This document shows positions 1 through 4,048 of a stretch of 7,798 bases of DNA, one piece after another. A program made the translations under genes and the position numbers. The notes beneath the pieces are model-generated. The model did not search any database, had not been told where the DNA came from, and saw only the letters and a list, made by a program, of their open reading frames with translations. This DNA comes from UMGS902 sp045538895. Its GTDB lineage: Bacteria; Bacillota; Clostridia; Oscillospirales; CAG-272. Position 1 is the first letter of the stretch. Each line of letters begins with the position of its first letter. The stretch is taken from NCBI GenBank assembly GCA_045538895.1, contig JAZQEH010000099.1, positions 1 to 7,798 on the forward strand. The letters run 5' to 3'.

Positions 1-107
1 CCGCGTTAGCGGTGGAGGGATACGTAAAAAGCAGTGTTTACAATGGTTTTGGAACGTATCCCCCAGTCGTGGCAAGCACGACAGCCCCCTTTAGGCAAGG
101 GGGCCTT
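1..107. repeat. Palindrome-rich interspersed repeat, left end cut by the window
   Basis: Four inverted repeats are packed into about 105 bp. CCGC/GCGG (1-4 with 9-12) closes a GTTA loop. GGGATACGT (17-25) pairs with ACGTATCCC (54-62) across 28 nt. GTCGTG (66-71) pairs with CACGAC (77-82). GCCCCCTT (84-91) pairs with AAGGGGGC (97-104) around a 5-nt loop. No convincing reading frame or promoter is seen. From memory, elements of the form 'ATCCCCCAGTC...GACAGCCCCCTT...AAGGGGGC' recur in intergenic regions of gut Firmicutes, so this is most likely a non-coding interspersed (MITE- or REP-like) element. Neither the GC-rich hairpin nor its neighbours are followed by a T-run, so it is not a normal terminator. 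The left boundary is probably outside the window. Confidence 0.65.
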
Positions 108-136
108 AATAATATAAACAATAATTTTCTTTACAT

Positions 137-166
137 AAAAAAGGACAACCGTACGGTCATCCTTTT
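137..166 (-). terminator. Intrinsic terminator of the PHP gene
   Basis: Read on the minus strand, nucleotides 166-155 pair with 139-150 to give a 12-bp stem with a GUAC loop (154-151). A run of six U (142-137) closes the signal, partly inside the stem. Two of the pairs (159/146 and 158/147) are G-U wobbles in the minus-strand RNA but become C/A and A/C mismatches in a plus-strand RNA, so the hairpin is much stronger for minus-strand transcription. The PHP stop codon (159-157) lies inside the stem. It marks the 3' end of the PHP transcription unit. Confidence 0.85.
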
Positions 167-894
167 CGTAAATATTCAAAAAACGCTTTTCGCACTGCAT
201 CTTCATCGGTGGGGTCTGCATCAAGCTCGATGAAGTTCACCGCCTCGTTTATGCTTGTAACACGGTGAGCATCCGAGTCAACCAGTACGAGGGCATTTTT
301 TGCCTCGGCATACTTTTCTTTATACTCTGCCACGTTCGCACTATCGTTGAATTCAACGGCGGTAAAGCCCGGCTCGGGCGGAATATCACCGAGAACTGCG
401 ATAATTCCGTTAGAGGTGCGGTCAATGTGGGCAGGAAAAACAAATGCACCATGTTCCCTTGCGAGTGCAACGCCCTCGTCAAGTGAAAGTGTAGTTGAAG
501 TGATAAGCAGAATCTCCTCTGTACCTGTCACCTCATCGTCCTCATTCATATAATACTGTCCGCCGAACATTGCAACGTCATTCTTGAACGGCATCATGTA
601 ATTGTCCTTTACAGTATGCCAGAACTCGATAGCCTTATCGTATTCCTCAAAAAGACATACGATATGCACGCTTTCTGCGGTTTCAAGCTCAAGTCCTGCA
701 ATCGGCACAACGCCGTATGCACGGCAAGCAGCAAAAAATGCAGGTAGATTGCCGCATGAATTATGGTCGGTGAGTGCGGCTATATTCAGTCCGTTGAGTG
801 CCGCAATACCTGCCATTGTAACGGGAGTCATATCATCGTCTGCACATGGCGAAAGGCAGGAATGCATATGTAGGTCATAGTAGAATTTTGGCAT
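157..894 (-). CDS. PHP-domain metal-dependent phosphoesterase
   Basis: This 245-aa protein has the PHP fold signature of metal-dependent phosphoesterases (relatives of histidinol phosphatase and the DNA polymerase III PHP domain). Visible metal-binding motifs are D7-L-H9-M-H11 at the N-terminus, L-T-D43-H44-N, E69 in GLELE, H77, PAH156ID and the C-terminal DSD208AH210. The set is complete, so an active hydrolase is likely, but the substrate cannot be read from sequence. The start is placed at ATG 894 because AAAGGAGGA (909-901) sits 6 nt upstream. An in-frame ATG at 912 would lie upstream of that site and is rejected. From memory, such PHP proteins commonly accompany the DRTGG/ATPase/hydrogenase genes seen at 1524-3985. 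Here the gene is separated from them by an AT-rich cassette and lies 60 nt downstream of the co-oriented xre gene. Its stop codon is embedded in a terminator. Confident of family, not of role. Confidence 0.9.
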   Translation of the reverse strand: MPKFYYDLHMHSCLSPCADDDMTPVTMAGIAALNGLNIAALTDHNSCGNLPAFFAACRAYGVVPIAGLELETAESVHIVCLFEEYDKAIEFWHTVKDNYMMPFKNDVAMFGGQYYMNEDDEVTGTEEILLITSTTLSLDEGVALAREHGAFVFPAHIDRTSNGIIAVLGDIPPEPGFTAVEFNDSANVAEYKEKYAEAKNALVLVDSDAHRVTSINEAVNFIELDADPTDEDAVRKAFFEYLRKG

Positions 895-920
895 ATGTTT
901 TCCTCCTTTCAATTTTTGAC

Positions 921-939
921 GGGCGATTAATAATCGCCC
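921..939. repeat. Short REP-like perfect palindrome
   Basis: GGGCGATT (921-928) and AATCGCCC (932-939) form an 8-bp perfect stem around a 3-nt loop, flanked by 'gac' and 'ctac'. It lies between xre and the PHP gene, 26 nt upstream of the PHP start codon. No T-run follows on either strand, so it is unlikely to be an efficient terminator. From memory, palindromes of the form GTAGGGGCGA...TCGCCCG are scattered through gut Clostridia genomes, so I read it as an interspersed extragenic palindrome. An mRNA-stabilising hairpin in the xre-PHP transcript is an alternative. Confidence 0.55.
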
Positions 940-954
940 CTACTTTGGACTAGC

Positions 955-1155
955 CTACTTATTGTCACGCTCGAATATATAATCTAACGAAACATTATAA
1001 TAATCCGCCAACTTAACTAAATGTTCTAAAGGAATATTTTGATACCCTCTTTCATATCTCGAATATACAGTTTGGGAAATTCCTAGTATTTCCGCAACAT
1101 CTTTTTGAAGCAAATCATGGTCTTCACGCAAATCACGCAATCTTTTTAAATACAT
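955..1155 (-). CDS. XRE-family helix-turn-helix transcriptional regulator
   Basis: This 66-aa protein is a stand-alone Cro/CI-type HTH domain. A first helix holds YLKRLRDLRED. The HTH proper starts at Q17 (QKDVAEILGIS) and is followed by recognition helix SQTVYSRYERG (27-37). The classic tail NIPLEHLVKLADYYNVSLDYIF (40-61) completes the fold. The start is ATG 1155, with AAGGAGA (1167-1161) 5 nt upstream. A longer frame from 1191 would run through the operator and promoter and is rejected. It is divergent from the plus-strand gene at 1254. The intergenic region holds two matched palindromes, each at a transcription start, so autorepression plus repression of the neighbour is the simplest reading (inference). 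GC is near 30 % in a sampled line of the gene, lower than the surrounding operon genes. It has no C-terminal sensing domain, so the inducer is unknown. Confidence 0.93.
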   Translation of the reverse strand: MYLKRLRDLREDHDLLQKDVAEILGISQTVYSRYERGYQNIPLEHLVKLADYYNVSLDYIFERDNK

Positions 1156-1167
1156 ATTTTTCTCCTT

Positions 1168-1183
1168 AGTACTTCTTGGTACT
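1168..1183. promoter_or_regulatory. Operator O1, palindromic repressor site at the xre start of transcription
   Basis: AGTACTTCTTGGTACT is an inverted repeat with half-sites AGTAC/GTACT around 6 nt. It lies immediately before the xre ribosome binding site (1167-1161), covers the expected xre transcription start, and ends 1 nt before the -35 box of the plus-strand promoter. It matches O2 (1222-1237) in arrangement and in 12 of 16 positions. Binding by the XRE protein is inferred from position and symmetry. Confidence 0.75.
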
Positions 1184-1184
1184 A

Positions 1185-1213
1185 TTGACAATACACCAAA
1201 ATTATGCTATTAT
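1185..1213 (+). promoter_or_regulatory. Strong promoter of the DUF6809-like gene
   Basis: The -35 box is a perfect TTGACA (1185-1190), the spacer is 17 nt, and the -10 box is TATTAT (1208-1213), five of six to consensus. It is preceded by an extended -10 TGC (1205-1207). The predicted start, about 1220, lies next to O2. Such a strong promoter enclosed by operators suggests tight repression. Confidence 0.85.
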
Positions 1214-1218
1214 GTCAT
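1190..1218 (-). promoter_or_regulatory. Probable xre promoter, overlapping the opposite promoter
   Basis: On the minus strand, ATGACA (1218-1213, five of six to -35) is followed by a 17-nt spacer and TGTATT (1195-1190, four of six to -10) with an upstream TGG extension (1198-1196). The expected start, near 1183, falls at the edge of O1. It occupies almost the same bases as the plus-strand promoter, so the two should compete for polymerase. It is weaker than the plus-strand promoter and less certain. Confidence 0.5.
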
Positions 1219-1221
1219 TAT

Positions 1222-1237
1222 AGTACTTATGAGTACT
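1222..1237. promoter_or_regulatory. Operator O2, palindromic repressor site at the DUF6809-like start
   Basis: AGTACTTATGAGTACT holds two copies of the self-complementary hexamer AGTACT with 4 nt between them, so their centres are 10 bp apart, one helical turn. It starts 8 nt after the -10 box of the plus-strand promoter and ends 3 nt before the AAAGGAG ribosome binding site (1241-1247). A bound repressor would block initiation. Confidence 0.78.
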
Positions 1238-1253
1238 ACGAAAGGAGATTATC

Positions 1254-1523
1254 ATGAGGTTTTTAGAAGATTTATACTATGGGAATATTCAACCAAACGA
1301 TTTACCACCATACAATTCCGAAAAATGCCAAACTGCTCTTCGCATTTTTGCAGAATGTGAAGAAGAATTAAACAAACTTCTTTCAGGAAAAGAAAGAGAA
1401 CTCTTTTTAAAGCTTGTGAACGCACACGAAGTTTTGATTTTAGATTCAAGTGCAGGAAATTTCGCAAAAGGATGTCGCTTTGCTATAGAATTATTAAGAG
1501 ATTGTTTTAATGAAGAATGGTAA
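1254..1523 (+). CDS. Small DUF6809-like protein of unknown function
   Basis: This 89-aa protein begins with MRFLEDLYYGNIQPND. The opening 'FLEdLyYGNI-P' I recognise from memory as typical of the DUF6809 family of small Clostridia proteins of unknown role. Residues 26-55 (TALRIFAECEEELNKLLSGKERELFLKL) look helical and charged, and the rest is also likely helical. There is no signal peptide or membrane segment. The start is ATG 1254, with AAAGGAG (1241-1247) 6 nt upstream. It is the only plus-strand gene in the window, with an extended -10 promoter and O2 in front, divergent from xre. GC is about 33 %, clearly below the 43-47 % of sampled flanking genes, which suggests acquisition with xre. Its stop codon directly abuts the stop of the convergent DRTGG-like gene and no terminator follows. 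A toxin-like partner of the XRE protein is possible but unsupported. Confidence 0.88.
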   Translation: MRFLEDLYYGNIQPNDLPPYNSEKCQTALRIFAECEEELNKLLSGKERELFLKLVNAHEVLILDSSAGNFAKGCRFAIELLRDCFNEEW

Positions 1524-1853
1524 TTACCCTATCAACTTTGCAAGTTCTGTGCAATTTTCGTATATGCCGTTTTTGCTGAGGAGGAGGTTTACTTCCTGCT
1601 CGGCGGCACGAGCGATTACGTCTTCGCCAATCTCTGCCCCCTCGCAGACAACGATTGCAGCAACGTCACGGAGCATTGCAACGGCTACAATATTGACATT
1701 GGACATTATAGTAAACCATGCACTGTCACCCGGTGCTTTGCCCATTACCCAACTGAGCAGGTCGCCTGCATATCCGCAGGTCACTTCCCTTGTTTCGTCA
1801 GGCATGGAAAGCACCTTTAAATCAAGTTTTTCTGCTAATTCTTTTACTGTCAT
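1524..1853 (-). CDS. DRTGG-like domain protein, second copy
   Basis: This 109-aa protein consists of one small alpha/beta domain of the DRTGG type, known from phosphotransacetylase and CBS-pyrophosphatase proteins and as stand-alone partners of hydrogenase-like genes. Features are an N-terminal MTVKELAEKLDLKVLS, a central CGYAGDLLSWVMGKAP, the hydrophobic strand VNIVAVAMLRDVAAIVVC and a C-terminal VNLLLS. The literal DRTGG tetrad is absent. Its ATG overlaps the TGA of the hydrogenase-like gene (1850-1853, ATGA) and GGAGG (1865-1861) lies 7 nt upstream, so the two are translationally coupled. It is a diverged paralogue of the protein at 3632-3985: both share an EV...(A)CG-D-(L/M)-S block and a V-(I/V)-V strand. 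Role unknown; a ligand-sensing or regulatory subunit is a guess. No terminator is seen after it. Confidence 0.78.
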   Translation of the reverse strand: MTVKELAEKLDLKVLSMPDETREVTCGYAGDLLSWVMGKAPGDSAWFTIMSNVNIVAVAMLRDVAAIVVCEGAEIGEDVIARAAEQEVNLLLSKNGIYENCTELAKLIG

Positions 1854-3160
1854 TTCTTATCCTCCGGAGGATTGTAGGTATCGTGTACTATTTTACCAAG
1901 ATGGTCATATATCGAATGAATCTGGCGACGCATTTCAATAATGCAATCATCCTCGCTTGCCTCGCCACGTACAATGTCCTCAGCAAGAGCCGCACACGTA
2001 GGTGCACCGCATGAGCCACAGTCAATCTGCGGGAAGCACTTGGTAATCGTCTGAATCTTCTGCATCTTGTTCATAGCCTCTGCCCTGTCGCTGTCAAGCT
2101 TTAACACAGGGTTATACTCAACCTCTGCATCCCAGAGCAGCGAATCGGTATCATCGGTTTCGATGCGTGTTTTTGTCACAGGAAGATAGCGGCGCATAAT
2201 GTGAAGTCTTGCACGTGCGATATACGGGTTTTCAACGTTCAATGCACCGCCTACGCAACCGCCGTTACAAGAATTAAGCTCAATAAACTCAAGACCTGCG
2301 AAGTTCTCTTTTTCAATTTCATCAAGCACCTTGATAACGTTTTCGATTCCGTCTGCCGCAAGATACTTATCATTGAGGAGTGCCGAGCTTTCGCCGCCTG
2401 TACCTGCCCAGCTTACACCTATTCTGCCTGTCTTTGAGTCGGTTTCGGGGAACTTTATTTTGTTCATCGCACCGACAAGTTTAAAATAGATATCACGGAT
2501 TGCAAGCACACCGTCAACCTTGCTTTTTTCTGTTCCGAGAGGATTACGCACATAGCTTACCTTTGCGGGGCAAGGCGATATAAAGAGTGCGCAGATATCC
2601 TCCTCACGAAGCTCGGGATGTTTTTTCATAGCCTCCTCTTTTGCCATGCGTGCGGCAACCTCAACAGGAGGCAATATGGGAAGAACGTTGTCAAGCAGAT
2701 ACGGGAAACGCACACTGATAAGACGCACTACCGACGGGCATGCAGAGCTTATCACAGGCTTTGGAATATCATCACGCTTCAGATACTCTCTTGTGAACTC
2801 CGATACTATTTCTGCCGCACGGGCAACCTCAAAAACATCGTCAAAGCCGCAATCAATAAGCCCTGACACAACATAATCAAGGTCGTCAAGACGGTCAAAC
2901 TGACCATACAAAGCCGGTGCAGGCAACGCAATTTTCCATTTATAATCTTTAAAATCTTCAAGACGGTCATACTGTGCGGTTTTCGCCTGATGCGGGCAAA
3001 CTCTGATACATTCGCCGCAATCTATGCACCTCTCCGCACGGATAACCGCATGTCCGTTTCGTATTCGTATAGCCTCGGTAGGGCAACGCTTAAGGCAATA
3101 TGTACATCCCTTGCACTTATCAACGTCAAGCAACACCGAGTGATTGATTTTTTCAGTCAT
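1850..3160 (-). CDS. [FeFe]-hydrogenase-like iron-sulfur protein, putative sensory HydS type
   Basis: This 436-aa cytoplasmic protein has three parts. Residues 11-56 hold two [4Fe-4S] ferredoxin motifs (C16, C19, C22, C26 and C45, C48, C51, C55). Residues about 75-330 form an H-cluster domain with reduced motifs SSA140C141PS, SPC197PAK200 and ELNSC298NGGC302VGG. Residues 375-406 form a further 4Fe-4S domain (C381, C384, C389, C406) like that of RnfB. All four H-cluster cysteines and the L2 lysine are present. However, Ala140 replaces the Cys that relays protons in catalytic enzymes, and Asn296 stands where catalytic enzymes have Met. These changes fit the putative sensory group better than a high-turnover enzyme (family knowledge). 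No PAS domain is visible. The start is ATG 3160, with GGAAGGAG (3174-3167) 6 nt upstream; the in-frame ATG at 3190 precedes that site and is rejected. It lies in an operon with an ATPase and DRTGG-like proteins. Confidence 0.87.
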   Translation of the reverse strand: MTEKINHSVLLDVDKCKGCTYCLKRCPTEAIRIRNGHAVIRAERCIDCGECIRVCPHQAKTAQYDRLEDFKDYKWKIALPAPALYGQFDRLDDLDYVVSGLIDCGFDDVFEVARAAEIVSEFTREYLKRDDIPKPVISSACPSVVRLISVRFPYLLDNVLPILPPVEVAARMAKEEAMKKHPELREEDICALFISPCPAKVSYVRNPLGTEKSKVDGVLAIRDIYFKLVGAMNKIKFPETDSKTGRIGVSWAGTGGESSALLNDKYLAADGIENVIKVLDEIEKENFAGLEFIELNSCNGGCVGGALNVENPYIARARLHIMRRYLPVTKTRIETDDTDSLLWDAEVEYNPVLKLDSDRAEAMNKMQKIQTITKCFPQIDCGSCGAPTCAALAEDIVRGEASEDDCIIEMRRQIHSIYDHLGKIVHDTYNPPEDKK

Positions 3161-3173
3161 TTCAAACTCCTTC

Positions 3174-3187
3174 CGCCGTAAACGGCG
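3174..3187 (-). other. Small mRNA hairpin touching the hydrogenase-like gene's RBS
   Basis: In the minus-strand mRNA, CGCCG (3187-3183) pairs with CGGCG (3178-3174) around a UUUA loop. The stem's last G is the first G of the GGAAGGAG ribosome binding site. It lies in the 36-nt gap between the ATPase and hydrogenase-like genes, the only long gap in this operon. It could tune translation or stabilise a processed end. It is short and may be chance. Confidence 0.35.
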
Positions 3188-3196
3188 CAAACAGTA

Positions 3197-3619
3197 TTAG
3201 GTATTAACACGCATTGTAATGGTTGTTCCCTCTCCGATAACAGTATCTATTTTCATGTCATCCGTATGCTTTTTCATATTGGGAAGTCCCATGCCGGCAC
3301 CAAAGCCGAGAGAACGGATATTATCGGGAGCGGTTGAGAATCCCTCCTGCATTGCCTTTGCAACATCGGGAATACCGGGACCTTTATCGGCAAGAACTAT
3401 TTCTATGTAATCGGGATAAACAATAATATCGGCAGCACCGCCGTCAGCATGAATAACCATGTTGATTTCGCCCTCATACATTGCAATCGCAACACGGCGA
3501 ATGATGTCGGGATCGTAACCGAGCTGACGCAACGCCTTTTTAGCCTGCACAGATGCGTTTCCGGCAGAGGTAAAGTCCTCACCGTTTACGTCATAATGTA
3601 GTTTCAATGGTGTTGACAT
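3197..3619 (-). CDS. RsbT/RsbW-like GHKL ATPase (anti-sigma-type serine kinase)
   Basis: This 140-aa protein is a single HATPase domain. The N box is E49GEIN53, the G1 box is D78KGPGIPD and the G2 box is G105FGAGMGLPN. This small size without any sensor domain is typical of RsbW/RsbT-type serine kinases that act on STAS or sigma-factor partners. No such partner is encoded in the window. All nucleotide-binding boxes look intact. Translation starts at ATG 3619 behind AAAGGAGGGGTGA (3633-3621), a nearly perfect Shine-Dalgarno that overlaps the stop codon of the DRTGG-like gene 12 nt upstream, so the two are probably coupled. Placement directly before the hydrogenase-like gene suggests that its activity is tied to redox or H2 sensing (inference from context and my memory of similar gene sets in Clostridia and Thermotogae). 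Confidence 0.88.
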   Translation of the reverse strand: MSTPLKLHYDVNGEDFTSAGNASVQAKKALRQLGYDPDIIRRVAIAMYEGEINMVIHADGGAADIIVYPDYIEIVLADKGPGIPDVAKAMQEGFSTAPDNIRSLGFGAGMGLPNMKKHTDDMKIDTVIGEGTTITMRVNT

Positions 3620-3631
3620 TTCACCCCTCCT

Positions 3632-3985
3632 TTAACCGTGAAGCGAACCGCCTACAAGTCCGCTTGCATAAAGCTTGCCGCACGCAGGATACATTCTCTC
3701 ATCGCTGGCAAGCACAACTATGCCGTTATCCTTTGCAAAATCAATGATATCCACGGTGGGATTTTTGCCACGTACAAACACAACGCAACGCATATCCATC
3801 ATAGCGGCAGTGCGTACAACCTGCAAATTTACAAGTCCGGTGAGCAGTACCGCCTGATCCTTTACAAAAGCAAGCACGTCGCTCATCATATCGCTGCCGC
3901 AAGCGGCATGAACTTCGTTCTCCAGAAGCTCCTCTCCGCAAAGCACTTTTGCATCAAGAAGTTTAACAATTTCAGTCATTTTCAT
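3632..3985 (-). CDS. DRTGG-like domain protein, first copy
   Basis: This 117-aa protein is the first gene of the hydrogenase-like operon. It is a stand-alone domain of the DRTGG type, with N-terminal MTEIVKLLDAKVL, central CGSDMMSDVLAFV, the hydrophobic strand MRCVVFVRGK and C-terminal GIVVLAS. It resembles the protein at 1524-1853 over most of its length but carries a longer tail (YASGLVGGSLHG) and several cysteines (residues 17, 29, 67, 102). ATG 3985 is chosen because AAAGGAA (4001-3995) lies 9 nt upstream. ATG 3979 (third codon) would put the spacing at 15 nt. The promoter at 4018-4046 gives a leader of roughly 25 nt. The domain is thought to be regulatory or ligand-binding, but its ligand is unknown. 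No membrane segment or catalytic motif is visible. Confidence 0.78.
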   Translation of the reverse strand: MKMTEIVKLLDAKVLCGEELLENEVHAACGSDMMSDVLAFVKDQAVLLTGLVNLQVVRTAAMMDMRCVVFVRGKNPTVDIIDFAKDNGIVVLASDERMYPACGKLYASGLVGGSLHG

Positions 3986-4017
3986 AGGATAATATTCCTT
4001 TCAAAAGGTATACTTAT

Positions 4018-4046
4018 ATTATACAACACTTTTTGGTATTTTTCTA
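4018..4046 (-). promoter_or_regulatory. Promoter of the DRTGG/ATPase/hydrogenase-like operon
   Basis: On the minus strand, TAGAAA (4046-4041, four of six) is followed by 17 nt and a perfect TATAAT (4023-4018), with a start expected near 4011. The -35 box begins only 3 nt after the last base of the GH43 stop codon. No terminator separates the two units, so read-through from the GH43 gene is also likely. Confidence 0.72.
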
Positions 4047-4048
4047 CA

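Noticed and set aside
84..104. GC-rich hairpin as a terminator
   Set aside because: No T-run follows on either strand. It is better explained as part of the interspersed repeat.
1..107. CRISPR array
   Set aside because: The inverted repeats differ from one another and there are no regularly spaced direct repeats.
1156..1191. Longer XRE protein starting at ATG 1191
   Set aside because: It would run through the operator, promoter elements and Shine-Dalgarno. The HTH domain starts normally at ATG 1155.
955..1523. Toxin-antitoxin module made of XRE and the DUF6809-like protein
   Set aside because: Classical modules are usually co-transcribed, whereas these genes diverge. The small protein shows no known toxin motif. 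It remains possible but is not supported.
3161..3190. Ten-residue basic extension (MRRLRRKEFE) of the hydrogenase-like protein
   Set aside because: The Shine-Dalgarno GGAAGGAG (3174-3167) would lie within the coding sequence, and it is correctly spaced for ATG 3160.
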